Part shown: positions 1-6,626 of the stretch, piece by piece
Numbering within the stretch: the stretch's first letter is position 1
How the letters are laid out: every line of letters starts with the position of its first letter
From: DATCZS01 sp036525795
Lineage (GTDB): Bacteria > Actinomycetota > Acidimicrobiia > Spongiisociales > ZC4RG35
DNA length: 10,134 bases
Direction: 5' to 3'
NCBI GenBank assembly: GCA_036525795.1
Contig: DATCZS010000015.1
Location: 1 to 10,134 of the forward strand
The notes under the pieces: model-generated
What the model saw: the letters and a program-made list of their open reading frames with translations, nothing else
Database searches by the model: none
What the model was told of the DNA's origin: nothing
Position numbers and translations under genes: made by a program

Positions 1-445
1 TGTCGATCACCTTGACGCCCGAGAAGGGTGGGGGGTGGGCGGCGGTCCACTCGTCGATCAGCTCGTCGATGACCGGATAGAGACGGTCTTCGGGAGGATC
101 CCATGGCTTCAGCAGGTAGTGGTCGAGGGCGATGTCGTTGATGGCGGTGATGGCGGCCTCGGTGTCGGCGTACGCGGTGAGGAGCACGGTCTTCGCGTCG
201 GGGAAGGTCTCCTTGGCCCGGGTGAGGAACTCGGTCCCGGTCATCTCCGGCATGCGCTGGTCCGCCACCAGCACCGCCACGGTGTCGCCCCGCGCCTGGA
301 GATCGCGCAGCACATCGAGTCCCTCGGCTCCCGATGCCGCGCGCAGAATGCGGTGCTCCTTGCCGTAGCGGGCCCGCAGATCGCGGGCGACGGCGGCGAG
401 CACCTGGGGATCGTCGTCGACGCTGAGGATTGCCGTCTTGCTCAC
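1..445 (-). CDS. Response regulator receiver domain, N-terminal part of a probable fused response regulator/thioredoxin-disulfide reductase (cut by window edge)
   Basis: Only the first 148 residues are visible; the rest lies beyond base 1. They form one CheY-like receiver domain: acidic pair D10/D11, phosphoacceptor D62 in VADQRMP, T90 in LLTAYAD, and K113 in LLKPWDPP. The LLTAYADT and YLLKPWDPPEDRLYPV blocks, followed by a DEW linker and PPFSGVKVI, are typical of receivers joined to a thioredoxin-reductase-like FAD/NAD(P)H domain. I therefore infer a redox output domain off the left edge rather than a DNA-binding one. The start is GTG at 445-443; no good Shine-Dalgarno sits at normal spacing, and a putative -10 element ends 6 nt before it, so the message may be leaderless. 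It is transcribed divergently from the cyclase operon. The receiver call is firm; the reductase fusion rests on recognising the family and is not visible here. Confidence 0.85.
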   Translation of the reverse strand, partial: MSKTAILSVDDDPQVLAAVARDLRARYGKEHRILRAASGAEGLDVLRDLQARGDTVAVLVADQRMPEMTGTEFLTRAKETFPDAKTVLLTAYADTEAAITAINDIALDHYLLKPWDPPEDRLYPVIDELIDEWTAAHPPPFSGVKVID

Positions 446-451
446 ACGGCG

Positions 452-481
452 AGTCTGGCACGGCGCTCCGTCCTTCGTCGA
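452..481 (-). promoter_or_regulatory. Putative promoter of the response-regulator gene (extended -10 TGCCAGACT)
   Basis: On the minus strand TGC then CAGACT (457-452) resembles an extended -10 (TGn followed by nAnnnT). It ends 6 nt before the GTG at 445, which would place transcription initiation at or next to the start codon. An upstream TCGACG (481-476, 18-nt spacer) matches TTGACA at 4 of 6 positions. The hexamer is a weak match (C instead of T at position 1). Support comes mostly from geometry and from the same 10-mer (GTGCCAGACT) upstream of fadI. Confidence 0.3.
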
Positions 482-545
482 CCGAAGCGGGAGACGGGGC
501 TCTCCGACCCCATCCTGGGCCCGGACCATGTTCAGAGGGCACCGC

Positions 546-551
546 TATGGT
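546..551 (+). promoter_or_regulatory. Possible -10 element for the cyclase operon (TATGGT)
   Basis: TATGGT fits the actinobacterial TAnnnT -10 pattern. It would start transcription near 558, giving a leader of about 23 nt that contains the GGAGG ribosome binding site. No convincing -35 is seen 16-19 nt upstream, so this is tentative. It lies in the 135-bp divergent spacer 446-580, which otherwise shows nothing clear beyond the opposite-strand promoter candidate. Confidence 0.25.
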
Positions 552-580
552 TGGATCCTGCGAGACGGAGGCCCCTGCCT

Positions 581-3500
581 GTGCAGTGCCACGCGTGTTC
601 CACCATCAACCCCGAGGGCGCGGCCTTCTGCATGAAGTGCGGGAGCGCCCTCGCCGCGTCGTGTGTGGCGTGCGGGTCCGAACTTCCGCACGGAGCGGCC
701 TTCTGCATGAAGTGCGGGCATCGGGTGGGGGAGCCGATTGAGCAACCGGCTGTCGAACCGACCGCCGAGCCCGAAATCCCCTCCGACACCACGGGGGATG
801 CCGTTCGCCGGTTCGTGCCGCCTGAGTTGATGCGCAAGCTCGAGGCGGCCGCCAACGCAGGCGCCATGCTGGGCGAGCGTCGCACCGTCACGATGCTGTT
901 CTGCGATGTGCAGGGCTCGACAACCGCCGCCGAGCGACTCGACCCCGAGGAGTGGGCCGAGATCATGAACGGCGCATTCGAACACCTCATCGCCCCGGTC
1001 TACCGGTACGAGGGAACGCTGGCTCGATTGATGGGCGACGCCATCCTCGCCTTCTTCGGAGCGCCGATCGCCCACGAGGACGACCCGGAACGGGCCGTGC
1101 GGGCCGGTCTCGAGATTCTGGCGTCGATAGCGCCGTATCGGCAGGAGGTCACTCGGCGCTGGGGTGTCGAGTTCGATGTGCGGGTGGGGATCAACACCGG
1201 CTTGGTCGTCGTCGGCGCCGTGGGGTCCGACCTGCGGGTCGAATACACCGCCATGGGGGACGCGGTGAACGTGGCGGCCCGGATGGAACAGACCGCTGCT
1301 CCCGGCACCGTCCAGGTCTCCGACGCCACCAAGCGCCTGATCCCGCGCCTGTTCGAGTTCGAGTCGCTCGGTCCGATCGACGTCAAGGGGCGATCGGAGC
1401 CGGTCGAGGCCCATCGGGTGCTCAAGGCCGTTCCCCGCCCGGCATCGATTCGCGGCATCGAGGGCCTCCACGCTCCGATGATCGGGAGAGCGGCCGAACT
1501 CGCCGTTCTTCGAGAGTCGTTGGATTGTGTGACCAAGGGCCAGGGTCGGATCGTGTCGGTGATGGGCGAAGCCGGACTGGGAAAGTCCCGCCTCGTGGCC
1601 GAGATGAGAGAGGAACTGGATCGGGCCGGGCGGCTCGAGCATCTCACCTGGGCAGAAGGCCGGGCGCTCTCGTACGAGACGGCCGTTCCATTCGCGCCGG
1701 CGTCGCGACTGCTGCGGAGCCTCCTGAGGGTCGCGGAGGATGCGACCCCCGAACAGCTCTGGCGGTCGATCGAGACCTCGGTATCGACGCTGTACCCGAC
1801 ACGGGTGGCCGACATCGCTCCGTTCATCGGTTCCGTCCTCGGGGCGGCCGTTCCCGGCGAACACCAGGCGCGCGTGGCCTATCTTCCTCCCGCCCAGCTC
1901 CGGTCCGAAGCGTTCCGATCGATCATCGAGTTGATCGAGGCGAGTGCCGTCGAGAACCCGGTCGTGATGGTCATGGAGGACCTCCACTGGGCCGATTCGG
2001 CCAGTATCGACCTCGCCACCGAGTTCCTGTCCCTGTCAGAGCGGGCTCCCGTCGGTGTGATTCTCATCTTCCGGCCGCGTCGTGCCGAGCCCTCCTGGGC
2101 GGTACACGAGGCCGCCGCCCGCGATCATGCCCACTCATACAAGGCGATCGAGTTGAGCCCTCTCGAATCGGGCGAATCGCGGGCGCTGGTGTCGGCTCTG
2201 CTCAACGTCGATGGACTCCCGCATCGCGTGCGCGAGTCGGTGCTCGCCAAGTCGGAGGGCAACCCCTTCTTCCTGGAGGAGGTGATTCGTTCGATGATCG
2301 ACCAGGGTCTGGTGTTCCACCGGGACGACCGGTGGGTGGCGTCGTCCGATCTCGTGGATGTGGCCGTGCCGGACACCCTGGCGGCGGTGATCGTGACCCG
2401 GCTGGATCGTCTCGACGATGGCCCGAGGAGCGTCGTACAGGCGGCGAGCATCCTGGGAAGAGAGTTTCGATACGACGAGCTGGCTGCAGTGCTTCAGGAC
2501 ATGACGGGCGTCGACGATGCTCTCGTGCTCCTGCAGCGAAGGGACATCTTGCGCGAGGTGTCTCGTCTTCCGAAGCGGGTGTATCGCTTCAAGCACGTGT
2601 TGATGCAGGAGACGGTGTATTCCACCGTGCTCCTCCGGAGAAGGACGGAGATGCACGCCGCGATCGGGGCGTTCCTGCAGCGTGTCCAGCCGGATCGGGT
2701 GGAGGACATCGCCGACCACTTCCTGGCCGCCCGCCTGCCGGACGAGGCCCTGCCCTACGTTGTTCGCGCCGGATCCAAGGCGCTGGGCGCCTACGCCTTG
2801 CCCGAGGCACTCCTCCGGCTCGAACGGGCCCTCGAGATCCTCGACACGGCTCAGGTTCGGGATCTTCCACTGCTGCGCGAGGTGCTCGAAGGTCTCGGTC
2901 GCGCCCGGGAGATGCGCTTCGACTTCGGCGGCGCATCGGAGGCCTATGCCCGGCTGCGGGAGGAAGGAGAGCGTGCCGGCGACGCGGCGATGACGATCTC
3001 CGGCACGAACAAGATGGCGTTGGTGTCGGGAATGATGCTCGGCTCCCGTGAGGCTGCGCTGGCGGACCTGGCGTCGGCCGAAGCCGCTGCCCGCGCCTCT
3101 GCTGACGACGCCGGGCTGGCCGAGGCCTGCATGTATCAGTGCTACCTCAGGACCTCCGTGGCCGAGTTCGACGAGGTGGAGTACTACATGGGCGAGGTGG
3201 CCCGGCTGGGCGAGGGACTCGAAGACGACAACACCCGGCTGTTCGGCTTGGTGCACCTGGCCAACACGCTCATGCTGTCTCTCAAGGCCGACGAAGCGGT
3301 GGAGAAGGGCCGCGCCGCCCTGGCAGAAGCCGAAAAGGCGGGTCACCTGAAGTATCAGGCGGAGGTCCTCGTCGAGGCGCTCGCGTTCGCCCACCTGCAA
3401 CGGGGCGAGGTCGACGAGGCCCTCCGATGCGTCGAACGGGGGATGGAGATCGCAGTGAAGATCGGTGACCACGCGTCAGAGGTGTTTGCCGCCGTGGTCC

Positions 3501-4270
3501 AGGGTCAGGTGGCGATGCGCCAGGGACACTTCGAGGATGCACTGGCGTTGTTCGGGAGGGCGGCGGATGCGGCGCAGGCGTCCGGGCTCCCGCCTTTCAT
3601 CGCTCTCGGGCGGTGCGTCTCGGGCACCTGCTACCAGCAGATCGGAGGTCCGTTCAAGGAGCGGGCGGATGCCATCCATCTCGAGTCCCTCGAGACGACG
3701 GAGGGCATGATGGGTGATTGGATGGGGGCGTGGATCTGGTCCGAGATCGGTCACTGTCTTCTCGCCGCCGGCGAGGTCGACAGGGCCGAGCAACTGTTCA
3801 GGATGGCGATCGATCGTCAGACGATGATGGTGTTGTGGAATCGGCCGGCGGCGCTTCAAGGCCTGTGCGAGGTGGCGATCGCCCGCGGTGATCTCGCCGC
3901 GGCGAGAGAGATGCTGCGGGAACTGGACGGATACGTGTCCGAGAACTCGATGGCGAACTACCGCGCTCCGGTCTTGATGGCGCAGGCCCGACTCGCCCAG
4001 GCCGAAGGCGACCACGAGGCGGCGCTCGACGCCTTCGAACGATGCCGGATATCGGTCGGACAGAACGGATACCATCGTTCGGTGATCGATGTGCTGATCG
4101 CCGAAGTGCGATTGCTGAGGGAGTTGAACGACGACATGCGGCTGGGCGAGAAGGTGGCCGAGATCGAGCGTGTGGTCGGCCAGATCATGGGCGGCTTGCG
4201 CGACGAAACGATCCGGTCGGCGTTCAGCGCGTCGATCGTCGAGATGCTCGAACCGGCATCCGGTGTCTGA
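581..4270 (+). CDS. Soluble class III nucleotide cyclase with double zinc ribbon, AAA ATPase and TPR-like tail
   Basis: This 1229-residue cytoplasmic protein probably makes a cyclic nucleotide under control of an ATPase/TPR sensor. Domains in order: two zinc ribbons (Cys 3/6/17/20 and 28/31/42/45); a Pro/Glu-rich linker (52-67); a cyclase homology domain (about 99-280) with metal aspartates D109 (FCDVQGST) and D153 (MGDAILAFFG) and transition-state N230/R234 (AVNVAARM); an AAA module with Walker A GEAGLGKS (329-336, K335) and Walker B VVMVMEDLHW (461-470); a helical RFKHVLMQET block (669-678) normal after such ATPases; and TPR-like helical repeats (about 720-1170). The purine-specifying positions hold L147 and T223 instead of Lys/Asp, so substrate (ATP or GTP) and activity are uncertain. 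The GTG start at 581 has GGAGG at 567-571, 9 nt away. The frame stays open upstream, but that stretch is antisense to the response regulator. It overlaps the next gene by 8 bp. Confidence 0.9.
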   Translation: MQCHACSTINPEGAAFCMKCGSALAASCVACGSELPHGAAFCMKCGHRVGEPIEQPAVEPTAEPEIPSDTTGDAVRRFVPPELMRKLEAAANAGAMLGERRTVTMLFCDVQGSTTAAERLDPEEWAEIMNGAFEHLIAPVYRYEGTLARLMGDAILAFFGAPIAHEDDPERAVRAGLEILASIAPYRQEVTRRWGVEFDVRVGINTGLVVVGAVGSDLRVEYTAMGDAVNVAARMEQTAAPGTVQVSDATKRLIPRLFEFESLGPIDVKGRSEPVEAHRVLKAVPRPASIRGIEGLHAPMIGRAAELAVLRESLDCVTKGQGRIVSVMGEAGLGKSRLVAEMREELDRAGRLEHLTWAEGRALSYETAVPFAPASRLLRSLLRVAEDATPEQLWRSIETSVSTLYPTRVADIAPFIGSVLGAAVPGEHQARVAYLPPAQLRSEAFRSIIELIEASAVENPVVMVMEDLHWADSASIDLATEFLSLSERAPVGVILIFRPRRAEPSWAVHEAAARDHAHSYKAIELSPLESGESRALVSALLNVDGLPHRVRESVLAKSEGNPFFLEEVIRSMIDQGLVFHRDDRWVASSDLVDVAVPDTLAAVIVTRLDRLDDGPRSVVQAASILGREFRYDELAAVLQDMTGVDDALVLLQRRDILREVSRLPKRVYRFKHVLMQETVYSTVLLRRRTEMHAAIGAFLQRVQPDRVEDIADHFLAARLPDEALPYVVRAGSKALGAYALPEALLRLERALEILDTAQVRDLPLLREVLEGLGRAREMRFDFGGASEAYARLREEGERAGDAAMTISGTNKMALVSGMMLGSREAALADLASAEAAARASADDAGLAEACMYQCYLRTSVAEFDEVEYYMGEVARLGEGLEDDNTRLFGLVHLANTLMLSLKADEAVEKGRAALAEAEKAGHLKYQAEVLVEALAFAHLQRGEVDEALRCVERGMEIAVKIGDHASEVFAAVVQGQVAMRQGHFEDALALFGRAADAAQASGLPPFIALGRCVSGTCYQQIGGPFKERADAIHLESLETTEGMMGDWMGAWIWSEIGHCLLAAGEVDRAEQLFRMAIDRQTMMVLWNRPAALQGLCEVAIARGDLAAAREMLRELDGYVSENSMANYRAPVLMAQARLAQAEGDHEAALDAFERCRISVGQNGYHRSVIDVLIAEVRLLRELNDDMRLGEKVAEIERVVGQIMGGLRDETIRSAFSASIVEMLEPASGV
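620..718 (+). repeat. Exact 24-bp direct repeat encoding the two zinc-knuckle ends
   Basis: Bases 620-643 and 695-718 are identical, 75 bp (25 codons) apart and in the same frame. Each encodes AAFCMKCG, the second half of one zinc ribbon. Identity extends to all synonymous positions, while the sequence between the copies has diverged. This suggests tandem duplication of a ribbon unit inside the gene. Confidence 0.85.
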
Positions 4271-5111
4271 CAACGGCTTCGAATTCGTCTTCCTGGCCGA
4301 TACCCAGCTCGGCTGCTACGCCACGTTCTCCGGGTTCGACCTGGCTGAGGTGGAGGAGTACGCCGCCAGGGGCATGGTGGTCGAGCCGGTTCCTCGGGTC
4401 GAGGGCTTCGAATGGGACGCCCGCCAGTACCGGCGTGCGGTCGAGATCATCAATCAACGCACGCCTCGGTTCGTGGTCATCGGGGGCGACCTGATCGACG
4501 ACGCCAACAGCGAGGATCAGACCGACGAGTTCCTCGCCATCACCGCAACGATCGACGACGAGATCCCGGTCCGTTGGGTGCCGGGCAACCACGACATCGC
4601 CTACGACGCAGTGGTGCCCACCCGGGAGTCGATCGAAGCGTATCGGGAGGTGTTCGGCGACGACTACTACTCGTTTCGATTCGAGGGGGCGCTGTTCGTC
4701 GCCCTCAACACGACCGTCATCGACCACCCGGAGGAGGTACCGGAGGAGTGGGAGCGCCAGTTCGCGTTCCTCACAGACGAGTTGGAGACGGCACGCCGCG
4801 TCGGGGTCGACCACATCGTGTTGCTCGGCCACCATCCGCTCTTCCTGGAACGAGCCGACGAAGCGGACACCTACTGGAACCTTCCCCTGGAGCGCCGTTC
4901 CCAGATCCTCGAATTGATCCACGCTGCGGGGGTGCGCATCGGTTTCGCCGGCCACTGGCACCGGAACTCGATCGGATTCGACGGGGACTTCGTCCAGGTG
5001 ACGTCAGGGCCGGTGGGGTACCCGCTGGGGCTGGATCCGTCGGGATACCGGATGGTGGCGGTCGGTCGAGAGGGAATCGACCATGAGTACCGAGCGCTCG
5101 AAGATGGCTGA
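4263..5111 (+). CDS. Calcineurin-like metallophosphoesterase
   Basis: This 282-residue soluble enzyme of the calcineurin-like two-metal phosphoesterase fold has the metal-binding blocks in family order: ADTQLG (D13, Q15), GGDLIDD (D76), PGNHD (N109, H110), LLGHHP (H190) and GHWH (H231, H233). The first block is D-x-Q rather than the usual D-x-H, a variant I associate with CPPED1-like phosphatases rather than classic CpdA-type cAMP phosphodiesterases. No signal peptide or membrane segment is visible. The GTG start at 4263 overlaps the stop of the upstream cyclase as GTGTCTGA, implying translational coupling; the next in-frame start (ATG 4374) would delete the first metal motif. Lying between two cyclase genes, it could hydrolyse a cyclic nucleotide or dephosphorylate a protein of the pathway. 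The fold is sure; the substrate is unknown. Confidence 0.9.
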   Translation: MSDNGFEFVFLADTQLGCYATFSGFDLAEVEEYAARGMVVEPVPRVEGFEWDARQYRRAVEIINQRTPRFVVIGGDLIDDANSEDQTDEFLAITATIDDEIPVRWVPGNHDIAYDAVVPTRESIEAYREVFGDDYYSFRFEGALFVALNTTVIDHPEEVPEEWERQFAFLTDELETARRVGVDHIVLLGHHPLFLERADEADTYWNLPLERRSQILELIHAAGVRIGFAGHWHRNSIGFDGDFVQVTSGPVGYPLGLDPSGYRMVAVGREGIDHEYRALEDG

Positions 5112-6357
5112 GCCCGCTGCTGCGCGGCGGTCGCTCCTGCAAGCCATTGCCGCCATGGCGGCAGGCGCCGACGAGGTCGACGAGCGTCGGCTTCGGCGCA
5201 CCCTGCTCTTCATGCTTGCCGGCTTCTCGTCGGTGGCCGGGATCGTGTGGGGCTCGATCTACCTCGTCTTTGGCGAGTGGCAGGCGGCCGTGCTGCCGTT
5301 CGCCTACACGGCCCTGTCGGCTCCTTCACTGGTCCTGGGCCGGCGCATACAGCAACTCGAGAGGCTGATCTGGTCTCAGCTCGTGCTGATCACCGCCATC
5401 CCTTTCCTGCTGGCGTGGGTACTGGGAGGCTTCGTGGGGTCCGGTGCGGTCATCCTCTGGGCGCTGCTCGGACCGGTCGGGGCGTTTCTGATCTCGGGTC
5501 GCAGCAGGGCGAAAGCGTGGCTCTACGTCTATCTGGCACTGGTGCTCTTGTTGTGGCTCTTGGCACCCCAGGTCACCCCGGCGAACGACCTCCCCAGCTG
5601 GGTGATCCTTGCATTCTTCGTGCTGAACGTCGGTTCGGTGTCCGCGATCGCGTTCGGTCTCCTCTACCACTTCGTGGGTGAGAACCGCCGGGTCCTGGAG
5701 CTGTTGCGGCTGGAGAAGGACAAGTCGGAGCGCCTCCTGCTCAACATCCTCCCCAAAGAGGTGGCGGACGTGCTGCGAGATGAGGGTCAGACGATCGCCG
5801 AGAAGTTCGATGACGTCAGCATCCTCTTTGCCGACGTGGTCGGATTCACGCCCATGTCCGAGTCGATGCCGGCAGAGGACGTTGTCAGGCTGCTCAACAC
5901 GCTCTACTCCCGGTTCGACGAGCTGGTGGAGCACTACGGGGTGGAGAAGATCCGAACCATCGGTGACAACTACATGGTGGTGGCTGGGGCGCCGCGGCGG
6001 AGACCCAACCACGCTCACGCCCTCGCCTCCATGGCGCTCGACATGATGGGCTTCCTCGACGACTTCGTCGCCCCGAACGGAAGCCGGTTGCAGTTCCGGA
6101 TCGGGATCAACTCGGGCCCGGTGGTAGCGGGAGTGATCGGAACCGCCAAGTTCCAGTACGACGTGTGGGGGGATGCGGTGAATCTGGCCAGCCGAATGGA
6201 GTCACATGGCGTCCCCGGCAGAATCCAAATAGGGCCCACCACCTACGAGATGATCCGAGACGACTTCCACTGCGTTGCCCGCGGCACCATAGACGTCAAG
6301 GGGAAGGGTGAGGTCCCCACCTGGTTCGTCGAGGATGGCAACAACGTCCAACGTTGA
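5083..6357 (+). CDS. Membrane class III adenylate cyclase with six transmembrane helices
   Basis: This 424-residue protein probably converts ATP to cAMP. About six hydrophobic helices (roughly 41-63, 68-85, 95-114, 117-137, 145-161, 173-197) precede a linker helix with SERLLLNILPKEVADVL (215-231) and one C-terminal catalytic domain (about 240-420). Catalytic residues are canonical: metal aspartates D251 (FADVVGFT) and D295 (IGDNYM), adenine-specifying K289 (EKIRTIG) and D360 (YDVWGD), and transition-state N367/R371 (AVNLASRM). Length and layout resemble the mycobacterial Rv1625c type, which works as a homodimer. The ATG at 5083 has GAGAGGGA at 5068-5075, 7 nt upstream, and overlaps the phosphoesterase gene by 29 bp. 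An in-frame ATG at 5104 would overlap by 8 bp (ATGGCTGA), the same geometry as the previous junction, but its ribosome binding site is weaker. It is the last gene of the cyclase operon. Confidence 0.93.
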   Translation: MSTERSKMAEPAAARRSLLQAIAAMAAGADEVDERRLRRTLLFMLAGFSSVAGIVWGSIYLVFGEWQAAVLPFAYTALSAPSLVLGRRIQQLERLIWSQLVLITAIPFLLAWVLGGFVGSGAVILWALLGPVGAFLISGRSRAKAWLYVYLALVLLLWLLAPQVTPANDLPSWVILAFFVLNVGSVSAIAFGLLYHFVGENRRVLELLRLEKDKSERLLLNILPKEVADVLRDEGQTIAEKFDDVSILFADVVGFTPMSESMPAEDVVRLLNTLYSRFDELVEHYGVEKIRTIGDNYMVVAGAPRRRPNHAHALASMALDMMGFLDDFVAPNGSRLQFRIGINSGPVVAGVIGTAKFQYDVWGDAVNLASRMESHGVPGRIQIGPTTYEMIRDDFHCVARGTIDVKGKGEVPTWFVEDGNNVQR

Positions 6358-6380
6358 ACGGGAGTGCTGAGCGTCCGGGC

Positions 6381-6407
6381 GGGAACCATTTGTCACCCGG
6401 TGGCGTC
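6381..6407 (+). promoter_or_regulatory. Candidate ECF-sigma promoter (GGGAACC - 16 nt - CGTC)
   Basis: GGGAACC (6381-6387) and CGTC (6404-6407) are separated by 16 nt, matching the general ECF sigma pattern of an AAC-containing -35 and a CGTC-type -10. Initiation 7-10 nt after CGTC falls at about 6414-6417, directly on the ATG at 6417. The upstream bases contain no Shine-Dalgarno, so a leaderless transcript fits well. It lies in the 59-bp gap between the cyclase operon and the small membrane protein gene. Confidence 0.55.
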
Positions 6408-6416
6408 ATACCCAGC

Positions 6417-6626
6417 ATGAACGCTTCGCTCCCCGTCCTCCTTCTCAGCGGTGCCGGCATCGTCATCGCCGTGCTCGGTCTCTTCGCCGCCGGTGACATC
6501 GCGATCGTGGCAGTCGGCCTCGGCTCCATCTTCGCCGCAGGCGTGTTGCACGTGGCCGAACTGGCCGTGCGGTCCCGGCGCCACGATTCGTCCCCCGCCA
6601 GGCCGGAGGACGATCACCTCATCTGA
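6417..6626 (+). CDS. Small two-helix membrane protein of unknown function
   Basis: This 69-residue protein has two hydrophobic segments (about 5-24 and 28-50) separated by a short GLFAAGD turn, and a charged hydrophilic tail (RSRRHDSSPARPEDDH). This predicts a helical hairpin in the cytoplasmic membrane; positive charges after helix 2 favour a cytoplasmic tail. I do not recognise the family. The ATG at 6417 is chosen because the hydrophobic region begins there and the ECF-type promoter fits it. A longer reading from TTG 6354 would add 21 polar residues and overlap the preceding stop. It is probably transcribed separately from the cyclase operon. Its last 8 bp overlap the 3' end of fadJ on the other strand. 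An ECF promoter would point to envelope stress, but that is inference. Confidence 0.7.
   Translation: MNASLPVLLLSGAGIVIAVLGLFAAGDIAIVAVGLGSIFAAGVLHVAELAVRSRRHDSSPARPEDDHLI

Noticed and set aside
35..580. Upstream extension of the large cyclase frame
   Set aside because: This part is antisense to the receiver-domain gene and has no cyclase-family similarity. The GTG at 581, with GGAGG 9 nt upstream, directly precedes the zinc ribbon.
545..3472. Long minus-strand open frames (545-1987 and 2135-3472) opposite the large cyclase
   Set aside because: The cyclase is supported by many motifs in order across this span; the opposite frames carry none.
6390..6395. TTGTCA as a housekeeping -35 before the small membrane gene
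   Set aside because: No -10 hexamer occurs at a 16-18 nt spacing, which would fall on the start codon itself.
6375..6400. CCGGG/CCCGG inverted repeat after the cyclase operon as a terminator
   Set aside because: It has only 5-bp arms with a 16-nt loop and no T-tract, and it overlaps the better-supported ECF promoter.
6354..6416. TTG start at 6354 extending the small membrane protein by 21 residues
   Set aside because: It has no ribosome binding site, starts inside the preceding stop codon, encodes a polar non-family-like stretch, and would place the ECF promoter inside the gene.
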